Of a stretch of 8,348 nucleotides of DNA, positions 1-6,004 are shown piece after piece. The translations under genes and the position numbers were made by a program. The notes under the pieces are model-generated. The model saw only the letters and a list, made by a program, of their open reading frames with translations. It searched no databases and had not been told where the DNA came from. Location of the stretch: contig JAFANL010000117.1 of assembly GCA_019232735.1 (NCBI GenBank), forward strand, positions 1-8,348, given 5' to 3'. Numbering within the stretch: position 1 is the first letter of the stretch; each line of letters begins with the position of its first letter. This stretch comes from Aquitalea sp. (GTDB lineage: Bacteria; Pseudomonadota; Gammaproteobacteria; Burkholderiales; Chromobacteriaceae).

Positions 1-204
1 AAGGGCGAGTGGATCAAGCCGGGCGCGGTGGTGATCGACGTGGGCATCAACCGGCTGGACTCCGGCAAGCTGTGCGGCGACGTGGAATTCGACGTCGCGC
101 GCGAGCGGGCCGGCTTCATCACCCCGGTGCCGGGCGGCGTGGGGCCGATGACGGTGGCGACGCTGTTGCAGAATACGCTGGATTCCGCCAATCTGAACGC
201 CTGA
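1..204 (+). CDS. folD: FolD, bifunctional methylene-THF dehydrogenase/cyclohydrolase, C-terminal fragment
   Basis: This is the last 67 residues of FolD, in frame from base 1 to a TGA at 202-204; the start lies outside the window. FolD is a cytoplasmic enzyme that oxidises 5,10-methylene-THF to 5,10-methenyl-THF with NADP and then hydrolyses it to 10-formyl-THF. The fragment carries the family's C-terminal signature PGGVGPMT (130-153), preceded by GxVVIDVGIN (about 25-54) and followed by the usual TVATLLQNT helix. The family is about 280-290 residues long, so roughly the last quarter is visible. The gene is followed by a good intrinsic terminator and then by purU, whose product consumes 10-formyl-THF. 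Identity is secure from the motif; nothing in the visible part looks damaged. Confidence 0.96.
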   Translation, partial: KGEWIKPGAVVIDVGINRLDSGKLCGDVEFDVARERAGFITPVPGGVGPMTVATLLQNTLDSANLNA

Positions 205-240
205 GCCGAACGCCGCCCGAGCGGCGGCCGCCAGCCAGTT

Positions 241-282
241 CGCCACAGCCGCCGCCGCGCCGGGCTGTGGCGATTTTGTTTT
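241..282 (+). terminator. Intrinsic terminator of folD
   Basis: A perfect 10-bp stem, CGCCACAGCC (241-250) with GGCTGTGGCG (263-272), encloses a 12-nt loop. It is followed by the T-rich tract ATTTTGTTTT (273-282). It sits 36 nt after the folD stop on the same strand, so it most likely ends the folD transcript and separates it from purU. The loop and the flanks contain further complementary GC runs, described under findings. Confidence 0.85.
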
Positions 283-327
283 CCGCGGCGGCGGCTTGAC
301 CGCGTCATGCCGCGCGCGAATTTGCAG

Positions 328-348
328 ACAGCCGTCCGCGGCTGTTTT
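328..348 (+). promoter_or_regulatory. Short GC hairpin followed by TTTT in front of purU
   Basis: ACAGCCG (328-334) and CGGCTGT (339-345) form a 7-bp perfect stem around the tetraloop TCCG, and the run of T continues to 348. It lies 34 nt before the purU start codon. It could be a second, weaker terminator for folD read-through, a leader hairpin of purU, or a dyad protein site. Its core (ACAGCC/GGCTGT) repeats the core of the folD terminator stem. The AT-rich bases 345-370 that follow are where a purU promoter would be expected, but I find no -35/-10 pair with acceptable spacing: TTGCAG at 322-327 and TAGTAT at 348-353 are 20 bp apart. Confidence 0.4.
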
Positions 349-382
349 AGTATCATGTAAAACTAATTTACGGATTTGCTTC

Positions 383-1246
383 ATGAGTCACGACAAGCAC
401 TCGGCGACGCTGTTGATCAGCGCGCCGGACAAGAAGGGCCTGGTAGCGGCCATCGCCAATTTCCTGATGACCTACAACGCCAACATCATGCATGCGGACC
501 AGCATCAGGACACCAGCGAAAACCTGTTCCTGATGCGGGTGCAGTGGGATCTGGACGGATTCACGCTGCCGATGGACAGTTTCGCCGCCGCGTTCCAGCC
601 CATCGCCGACGAGCACGGCATGAACTGGAAGGTGTCGCTGTCCGCGCGCAAGCCGCGGATGGCCATCTTCGTATCCCAGTACGAGCATTGCCTGGTGGAC
701 CTGATGCACCGCTGGCGCATCGGCGAGCTGGATTGCGACATCCCGCTGGTGATCTCCAATCATGAAACCTGCCGCCGCCTGGTGGAATTCAACGGCATTC
801 CCTTCCATGTGATCAAGGTCACCAAGGACAACAAGGCCGAGGCCGAGGCCGAGCAGTTCCGCCTGCTGGAAGAGGCCGGCGTCGATTTCATCGTGCTGGC
901 CCGTTATATGCAGGTCTTGTCCGGCGAGTTCGTCAAGCGCTATCCGGATCGCGTCATCAATATCCACCACAGCTTCCTGCCGGCTTTCGACGGTGCCAAG
1001 CCTTATCATCGCGCCTTTGCCCGCGGGGTGAAGCTGATTGGTGCCACCAGCCACTATGTGACCGAGGATCTGGACGAAGGCCCGATCATCGAGCAGGAAG
1101 TGACCCGCATTTCGCACCGTGATGATGTGGAAGACCTGATCCAGAAAGGTCGCGACCTGGAAAAGGTGGTGTTGTCCCGTGCCGTACGCTGGCATCTGGA
1201 CGATCGCATCCTGTCCTACAGCAATAAAACCGTCATTTTCGACTGA
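383..1246 (+). CDS. purU: Formyltetrahydrofolate deformylase (PurU)
   Basis: A 287-residue cytoplasmic enzyme that hydrolyses 10-formyl-THF to formate and THF, balancing the one-carbon pool and supplying formate for PurT-dependent purine synthesis. Residues 8-85 form the N-terminal ACT-type regulatory domain (SAPDKKGLVAAIANFL, then the HADQHQD segment at 37-43). Residues 92-287 form the formyltransferase-fold catalytic domain. By comparison with GAR transformylase, the catalytic Asn-His-Asp set is N193 and H195 in INIHHSFLPAF and D231 in TEDLDEGPII. Length is normal for the family (about 280-290). The frame is open further upstream, but I chose the ATG at 383 because the protein then begins just before the ACT domain, and ACGGA at 370-374 is a plausible ribosome-binding site 8 nt before it. 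The next gene starts 9 nt after the stop. No defects seen. Confidence 0.96.
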   Translation: MSHDKHSATLLISAPDKKGLVAAIANFLMTYNANIMHADQHQDTSENLFLMRVQWDLDGFTLPMDSFAAAFQPIADEHGMNWKVSLSARKPRMAIFVSQYEHCLVDLMHRWRIGELDCDIPLVISNHETCRRLVEFNGIPFHVIKVTKDNKAEAEAEQFRLLEEAGVDFIVLARYMQVLSGEFVKRYPDRVINIHHSFLPAFDGAKPYHRAFARGVKLIGATSHYVTEDLDEGPIIEQEVTRISHRDDVEDLIQKGRDLEKVVLSRAVRWHLDDRILSYSNKTVIFD

Positions 1247-1255
1247 GCCGGCATC

Positions 1256-1858
1256 ATGCACCGCCTGATAGATGATCTGATTGGCCTGCTGCGCTTTCGC
1301 GTCGGCCCGCTGCAGCAATACCAGTACCCGCGCTGGGTGCCGGTGTTGTTGCTGACCGTGCTGGGTCTGGTGGCCAGCGGTGGCACCGAGGATCTGGGCA
1401 ACAATATTGTTGGCCGCATCCTGTTCATGCTGCTGTTTACCTGGCTGGAAACCCTGCTGTTCACCCAGTTCATGACCATCTGGCTGCGGCTGGCCAAGTG
1501 GCAGCCGGACGGCTCGCTGTTCGGGTTGATCGTGCTGGCCAACAGCCTGCAGTTTATCGAGCCGCTGACCAGCTGGCTGCCGGATGACGCGGCCATGGGG
1601 GCCGACCTGGCCTTGTCGCTGCTGACCATCGTCTTGCTGGTTAACAGTCTGGCGGTGGTGTCGGGCGTGCGGCGGATGCGGGTATTGCTGGGGGTGATGT
1701 TGTTTGCCCCGGTGGCCATGCTGACGCTGGCCATTTCCCTGCAGCTGTCCAGCTCGCAAGGCTGGGTCACCATCCCGCCGGACATGCTGGGAGTCGGTGA
1801 GGCCACTGCACCGGTCACGGATGCGCCGGCAACTGGTGCCGGCAAGAGCGATCTGTAA
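1256..1858 (+). CDS. Uncharacterised integral membrane protein downstream of purU
   Basis: A 200-residue protein that I do not recognise as a named family. It starts at an ATG 9 nt after the purU stop, so it is very probably co-transcribed and possibly translationally coupled; no clear Shine-Dalgarno is visible. A short N-terminal segment (RFRVGPLQQYQYPRW, residues 13-27) precedes about five hydrophobic stretches: roughly 28-42, 50-77, 88-104, 116-136 and 143-164. The C-terminal 35 residues are polar, rich in Ala, Thr, Pro and Gly, and probably not membrane-embedded. Short inner-membrane proteins with an RxGPxx-type N-terminus and 4-5 helices, including Yip1-like ones, are common in proteobacteria, but I cannot assign this one. 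No catalytic motif is evident. The reading frame is well supported by position, codon use and the terminator-like hairpin just behind it. Confidence 0.82.
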   Translation: MHRLIDDLIGLLRFRVGPLQQYQYPRWVPVLLLTVLGLVASGGTEDLGNNIVGRILFMLLFTWLETLLFTQFMTIWLRLAKWQPDGSLFGLIVLANSLQFIEPLTSWLPDDAAMGADLALSLLTIVLLVNSLAVVSGVRRMRVLLGVMLFAPVAMLTLAISLQLSSSQGWVTIPPDMLGVGEATAPVTDAPATGAGKSDL

Positions 1859-1884
1859 ACATCCGCGCTTGGTTAGGCAGTGAT

Positions 1885-1908
1885 AAGGGCAGCCCGCGGG
1901 CTGCCCTT
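1885..1908 (+). terminator. Strong hairpin between convergent transcription units
   Basis: AAGGGCAGCCC (1885-1895) and GGGCTGCCCTT (1898-1908) form an 11-bp perfect inverted repeat around only two bases, so the working loop is probably CCGCGG or CGCG. It lies 26 nt after the stop of the + strand membrane protein gene and 14 nt beyond the stop of the minus-strand amidase gene. The U-rich tail is weak on both strands (TTGTTA on +, TTATC on minus), so it may act as a bidirectional terminator or mRNA end-stabiliser. Position and stem strength are the main support. Confidence 0.7.
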
Positions 1909-1922
1909 GTTACGTGGCAAGA

Positions 1923-3356
1923 CTAGTCTGACAGCTGTGGGAAATGCAGGCGGTACAGGCCATGTCGTGCCGCCTGTTCGTGGTTGTACGCCACCTGGAA
2001 GGCAATTTCATCCTGGAAGGGCGGGGCGATGATCTGCATGCCGGTGGGCACGCCGTTGGCAGCCAGCCCGGTGGGGACCGACAGTGCCGGGTAGCGACTG
2101 AGCAGATTGAATGGCGGCGTAGCCGCCCAGCCCAGATAGCTGTCCACGGCCACCCCGTCTATCTGCACGCTGGGGTGCTGCGTCGGGTCCAGATCCGCCT
2201 CCAGCTCGGTGGTGAAACTGGTCGGGCACAAGAAGGCCTGATAACCCTGGCTCCATACTTTCTGCTGCATGTCCTGATGCAGCTGCCCCGCCAGTTCCGC
2301 TGCCCGGGATACCGAGGCCGGCTTGCCGCGAAAATCACGCCATAGCTGTTGTACATAGCTGTTCAGCTGGGAATAGGCACTATCCGGTAGTTCTTGCAGG
2401 TATTCGCTGAAAAACAGCCCGAAGATGCCCTCCAGCAAGACCTGTGAGATTTCCAGCATGTCCCAGCGGATATCCACCTGTTCCACCACCGCACCGCGCC
2501 GGTGCAGCCCCTCCACCGCCAGTTCCAGATTGCGCCGTACTTGCGGACATACTGCCGGGCTGCCCAGTGTGGGATGCCAGGCAATCTTCCAGCCGCTCAG
2601 GTCTGCATACTGGCTGGGCAGGGGCTGGTAAGGCAGGGTGGCGTAACTGTCCGGATGCGGGCCGGACAAGATGTTCTGCATCAGCACCAGATCATCGAAA
2701 TGGCGAGCCAGCGGGCCTTCTGCGGCAAAGGCAAACAGTTCTTCACCCGCGGCGCTGGGCAGGCGGCCAAACGGCGGCTTGTAGCCATACAAGCCTTGAA
2801 AGGCTGCCGGCAGACGGGTGGAGCCGGCCATGTCACTGCCGGTTGCCAACGGGGCCAGGCCGGCGGCCAGGGCTGCGGCACTGCCGCCACTGGAGCCGGA
2901 ACAGGTATAGCGCGGGTTCCACGGATTGCGCGTGACCCCCCAGCGGCGGGTCCAGGTCTGACCCAGGCAGCAGAATTCCGGATTGGTGGTTTGCAGGTGC
3001 AAAATGGCACCGGCCTGTACCAGCTTGTCGATGATGGGGTGGTTGCGGGTGGGGATATAGTCGTCGATGGCCAGTGAGCCGACAGTATTGGGCCAGCCGG
3101 CGACATCGGTTTCCTCCTTGACTGCGACCGGGATGCCTTCCAGCGGGCGCGCCGTGCCCTGGCGGTAGCGTTCGGCCGCCTGCTCTGCCTGGCGCATGGC
3201 GCTGTCGTACTGGATACGGGTGGTGGCGTTGATGGTTTCTTGTTGCCGCTGGGCCCGCTCCAGCAAGGCTTGCATCAGGGTAACCGGCGACAGGCTGCCG
3301 TTGCGGAACTGGCGTAGCGCATCGCTGGCCGACAGATAGTACAAATCTTGTTTCAT
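1923..3356 (-). CDS. Amidase-signature family hydrolase
   Basis: A 477-residue enzyme of the amidase signature superfamily, which hydrolyses C-N amide bonds with a Ser-cisSer-Lys triad. The triad is K80 (GIPVAVKEE), S155 (CSGSSGGSAAA) and S179 (GSDMAGSTRLPAA). The K80-S155 spacing of 75 and S155-S179 spacing of 24 match those I recall for fatty acid amide hydrolase. One residue of the usual GGS(I/T)R loop is changed: A177 replaces the first Gly. The C-terminal part has the family's PALSVPTG...GVPTGMQIIAPPFQDE segment. There is no signal peptide, so it should be cytoplasmic. It is the third gene of a minus-strand operon, 15 nt after the beta-barrel gene; its ribosome-binding site is weak (AGAAAG). 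Substrate cannot be read from sequence. GatA is unlikely: no gatB/gatC lies nearby and the neighbours are uptake genes. Confidence 0.93.
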   Translation of the reverse strand: MKQDLYYLSASDALRQFRNGSLSPVTLMQALLERAQRQQETINATTRIQYDSAMRQAEQAAERYRQGTARPLEGIPVAVKEETDVAGWPNTVGSLAIDDYIPTRNHPIIDKLVQAGAILHLQTTNPEFCCLGQTWTRRWGVTRNPWNPRYTCSGSSGGSAAALAAGLAPLATGSDMAGSTRLPAAFQGLYGYKPPFGRLPSAAGEELFAFAAEGPLARHFDDLVLMQNILSGPHPDSYATLPYQPLPSQYADLSGWKIAWHPTLGSPAVCPQVRRNLELAVEGLHRRGAVVEQVDIRWDMLEISQVLLEGIFGLFFSEYLQELPDSAYSQLNSYVQQLWRDFRGKPASVSRAAELAGQLHQDMQQKVWSQGYQAFLCPTSFTTELEADLDPTQHPSVQIDGVAVDSYLGWAATPPFNLLSRYPALSVPTGLAANGVPTGMQIIAPPFQDEIAFQVAYNHEQAARHGLYRLHFPQLSD

Positions 3357-3371
3357 GAGATGGCTTTCTGG

Positions 3372-4775
3372 TTAGAAACTGTAGACGGCCTGGGCGCTCA
3401 GCACGTCGTTGTGCTTGCCGTTGCCGCCGCTGCTGTTGTCAAAGGTGGCCTGGCTGGAAATGTCGTGGCGGTACTCCAGCTTGAATTGCAGCTGCTCGCT
3501 GGGGTAGAACAGCAAGGCGGCGGTCAGGTCTTGCCGCTTGGCACCACTACAGCCAGCCGCGCCATTGGCTGCGACACAGGCCGGATCGCTGCCAAAGCCG
3601 TTGTTGCCATCGTTGCCGGCATTACCCAGCGCCAGATTGGGGTTGCCTCCGCCATTTTTGCTGTTGTCCAGATAGTCGTAGCGCAGCGTCCAGCCCATCT
3701 TGCCCAGCCAGGTGGAGTCGAAGCGGTGATGCCGCAGCAAGGAGAAGCCCCACCATTGGGCGCGTCCGCCATTGAGTGCGCTGCCGCCGGCGCTGCCGAA
3801 ATCGAGCTGGGCATTGCTGACATCGTTGAGTGCGTTGTTGCTGATATCCAGCTCGGTGTAGAACACCGGCTGGAAGGCGGCGGCATTGCCGCTGTAGTTG
3901 GCGGCAGTGCCGCGACCGATCAGGCCGGACCAGCCGATATCGATGTTGTTGGTGTACTGGTAATCCATGCGCCAGCTGAACGATGGCGTGTTGTTGTGGC
4001 TCTGTCCTACCTGGGCAACTTCGGTGCGGCCGGCTTCATTGCCCAGCATGCCTTTCCACAACCACTGACCGGAAATCCACTGCGCGCCGCCACCGACAAA
4101 GAAGGCCGGCTCGCTGAAGTCGTACAGCAGATTGTGTGTAATGGTCAGCGTTTGCGGGCTGGTGGCGTATTCATAGCCGGCAAAAGAGGGAATCTGTCCG
4201 GCAAACACCTGCCAGTGCTGATCGAGCGGAATCACCAGCTGGGCGCTGTTGATGATGCTGTCGTTGGCGGCGCTGGCATTCCAGGAGGTGGTGACCCCGC
4301 TGCCACGATTGGGCTGGAGGGTGACTTCGGCATAGGGTGCCATCGGACCGTTGCCGAAGCTTTTCTTGATGTCCAGATACACATCGCCCAGATTGGCGCT
4401 GTCATAAGCATAGTGTGCATCGTTGTTGACGAAGCTGAAGCCGCTGCGGTGCTGCATGCGATTGAACACGTAAAGCGGGTCCAGATAGCCACTGATGGAC
4501 AGATTGGCCAGCGGGCCGCTTTCGGCGGCATCGCTCAGTTTGTCCAGCTTCAATTCCATATTGCTCAGGCGTTGGCGTGTATTGCCGGCCGCATCGTCCT
4601 CGGCGCTCGCTGCTTGGGCTGCCGATGCGGCTTGCAGCTGCTGTTGCAGTTGCTGCAATTGCTGTTGCATGGCGCTGATGCTGGCTTTGAGTGTTTCCAG
4701 CTCGTCGGCCTGCGCCAGTAGCGGCAGGCAGCCCAGCAGGCCGGCTCCCAGCCAGCAGGTGGTGATGGTGCGCAT
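3372..4775 (-). CDS. Coiled-coil outer-membrane beta-barrel (putative porin)
   Basis: A 467-residue exported protein. Residues 1-23 are a typical signal peptide with probable cleavage at AQA/DE. Residues 25-50 are a Gln/Leu heptad coiled coil, a trimerisation or periplasmic-anchor type of segment seen in several porin families. From about residue 80 (ISGYLDPLYVFNR) to the end there are alternating amphipathic strands and Asn/Gly-rich loops, and the protein ends in VYSF, the aromatic terminus recognised by the BAM machinery. The build resembles betaproteobacterial putative porins of the DUF3138 or OmpL/BBP2 kind; that assignment is from memory. A loop at about 375-412 is rich in Gly and Asn and holds two cysteines, C399 and C409, the only ones in the visible barrel, which could form a disulphide. 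The start is set by AGGGGGA (4781-4787) 5 nt upstream. It sits 24 nt after the PotF-like gene and is the likely outer-membrane entry route for that protein's ligand. Confidence 0.88.
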   Translation of the reverse strand: MRTITTCWLGAGLLGCLPLLAQADELETLKASISAMQQQLQQLQQQLQAASAAQAASAEDDAAGNTRQRLSNMELKLDKLSDAAESGPLANLSISGYLDPLYVFNRMQHRSGFSFVNNDAHYAYDSANLGDVYLDIKKSFGNGPMAPYAEVTLQPNRGSGVTTSWNASAANDSIINSAQLVIPLDQHWQVFAGQIPSFAGYEYATSPQTLTITHNLLYDFSEPAFFVGGGAQWISGQWLWKGMLGNEAGRTEVAQVGQSHNNTPSFSWRMDYQYTNNIDIGWSGLIGRGTAANYSGNAAAFQPVFYTELDISNNALNDVSNAQLDFGSAGGSALNGGRAQWWGFSLLRHHRFDSTWLGKMGWTLRYDYLDNSKNGGGNPNLALGNAGNDGNNGFGSDPACVAANGAAGCSGAKRQDLTAALLFYPSEQLQFKLEYRHDISSQATFDNSSGGNGKHNDVLSAQAVYSF

Positions 4776-4799
4776 GGTGTTCCCCCTGAATGTTCCGGC

Positions 4800-5894
4800 T
4801 TAGCGCCCGGTCTTGAAATTGGCCCACAGGCGGTTGAGCTGGCGCATCATCTCGGGTGGCAGGCCTTGTACCGCGGTCAGGCGTTGCAGGGTGGCGCTAT
4901 CGGGATTGACCACGGGGTCGTCACGAATCTCGGCCTTGACCTGGGCATTGGCCGGCTTGTTGGCACTCAGATAGAAGGTGGTGTTGCTGATGTCGGCGTG
5001 AACTTCCGGTTTTTCGATGTAATTGAGCCACTTGTAGGCGGCATTCAGATTGGGCGCATCCTTGGGGATGGTCATCACATCGAACCAGATCACCGAGCCT
5101 TCCTTGGGAATGATGTAGTCGATCTGGAAGGATTTCTTGCTGCTGCGGGCCTGCAGCCTGGCCTGCTGCACATCGCCGGACCAGCCGATGGCGATGCACA
5201 GGTCGCCCAGTGCCAGATCGCTGACATAGCTGTTGCTGTTGAACTGGGTGATGTAGGGGCGAATGCCCTTGAGCAGTTCAAAGGCTTCCTGCAAGTCCTT
5301 GCTGCTGGCCTTGTTGATGTCCTTGTGCAGATAGCGCAGGGCGATGGAGGCCACGTCAGCCGGGGAATCCAGCATGCCCACGCCACAGCCCTGCAGCCGC
5401 GACAAATATTGCGGGTTCAGCAGTACGGCCCAGCTGTCCAGCGGCGCAGCCGGTCCCAGCAGCTGGCGGGCCTTGCTGTTGATGGCCAGCCCGGTAGTGC
5501 CCCAGGTCCAGGGGATGGCATACTGGTTGCCCGGGTCCACGCTCTCCAGCTTTTGCATCAGCTGCGGGTCAAGATTCTTCCAGTTGGGCAGCCGGCTCTT
5601 GTCCAGCTTCTGGTACAGCCCGGCCTGCAACTGGTTGCGCAGGAAGCCGGAGGAGGGCACCACCACGTCGTAGGCAGAGTGCCCCACCAGCATCTTGGCT
5701 TGCAGGGTTTCCTCGCTGTCGAAGGGGTCGTAGCGTACCTTGATGCCGGTTTCCTTTTCAAAACCGCTGACTGTGTTTTTACCGGCATAATCTGCCCAGT
5801 TGAAGAAATTGAGCGTTTCAGTGGCCGAGGTGCTGCCGGCACTCAGGGTGCAGGCGGCGATGAAGAGTGCGTGTGGCAAAATGGCGTGCGACAT
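4800..5894 (-). CDS. PotF-like periplasmic polyamine-binding protein
   Basis: A 364-residue ABC-type substrate-binding protein, alignable with E. coli PotF (putrescine) along its whole length: FFNWADY, FEKETGIKVRYDPFDS, YDVVVPSSGFL, LDKSRLPNWKNLDP, GDLCIAIGWSGDV, IPKEG, FYLSANKPA. Ligand-contact positions I recall for PotF are kept at W33, D35, S81, W238, D241, D272 and Y308 (E. coli W37, D39, S85, W244, D247, D278, Y314). Others differ: A34 for S38, D180 for E185 and W270 for F276. The start is the ATG at 5894 because GGAG (5900-5903) lies 5 nt upstream. Residues 1-24 form a signal peptide ending SA/TE with no Lys or Arg in its n-region. IAAC at 12-15 also fits a lipobox, so a lipoprotein is possible. 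It is first in a three-gene operon and divergent from luxR. No permease or ATPase gene is present here, so it must work with a transporter encoded elsewhere or act as a sensor. Confidence 0.93.
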   Translation of the reverse strand: MSHAILPHALFIAACTLSAGSTSATETLNFFNWADYAGKNTVSGFEKETGIKVRYDPFDSEETLQAKMLVGHSAYDVVVPSSGFLRNQLQAGLYQKLDKSRLPNWKNLDPQLMQKLESVDPGNQYAIPWTWGTTGLAINSKARQLLGPAAPLDSWAVLLNPQYLSRLQGCGVGMLDSPADVASIALRYLHKDINKASSKDLQEAFELLKGIRPYITQFNSNSYVSDLALGDLCIAIGWSGDVQQARLQARSSKKSFQIDYIIPKEGSVIWFDVMTIPKDAPNLNAAYKWLNYIEKPEVHADISNTTFYLSANKPANAQVKAEIRDDPVVNPDSATLQRLTAVQGLPPEMMRQLNRLWANFKTGR

Positions 5895-6004
5895 GTTGGC
5901 TCCATGACAGCTTGATGACAGGGCTACTGTCGCAGAGCGGAGCGGCGCTGGCTGTCCCTGCTTGGGGGGACAAGAACAACAAGCCGATAGGGGAAGGACA
6001 AGGG
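5895..6004. promoter_or_regulatory. Divergent promoter/operator region of the potF-like operon and luxR
   Basis: This 110-bp spacer must hold the start signals of both divergent units. I find no convincing sigma-70 -35/-10 pair on either strand, which suggests activator dependence or promoters lying inside the coding ends. It does hold six GACA/TGTC tetramers (5906, 5917, 5928, 5954, 5969, 5998). They include the direct repeat ATGACAG (5904-5910, 5915-5921), the palindrome GACAG-N5-CTGTC (5917-5931), the inverted repeat TGTCCC-N8-GGGACA (5953-5972) and the direct repeat GGACAAG (5968-5974, 5996-6002). These are candidate operator half-sites for the adjacent LuxR-type protein. The last repeat partly overlaps the luxR ribosome-binding site, which would allow autorepression. 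Confidence 0.55.

Noticed and set aside
322..353. Sigma-70 promoter for purU (TTGCAG / TAGTAT)
   Set aside because: The 20-bp spacer is too long, and the intervening bases are a hairpin.
296..382. N-terminal extension of purU to an upstream in-frame start
   Set aside because: The extension would cover the spacer hairpin and encode a Cys/Arg-rich stretch not seen in PurU proteins. The ATG at 383 gives the normal family length.
368..1759. A 463-codon open frame on the minus strand opposite purU and the membrane protein gene
   Set aside because: Its product is a Gln/His/Gly-rich low-complexity sequence with no recognisable domain, and it lies antisense to purU, whose catalytic motifs are clear. 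It is a product of GC-biased codon use on the other strand.
1923..3356. GatA subunit of the tRNA amidotransferase
   Set aside because: No gatB or gatC is adjacent, the gene sits in an uptake operon, and the altered AGS loop does not suggest GatA.
3348..4721. A 457-codon open frame on the + strand opposite the outer-membrane barrel gene
   Set aside because: It is Val/Ala/Gly-rich without domain structure. The minus-strand barrel has a signal peptide, a ribosome-binding site and a C-terminal Phe, so it is the real gene.
4866..5915. A 349-codon open frame on the + strand opposite the PotF-like gene
   Set aside because: It is antisense to a protein alignable with PotF along its whole length, and shows no independent domain or start signal.
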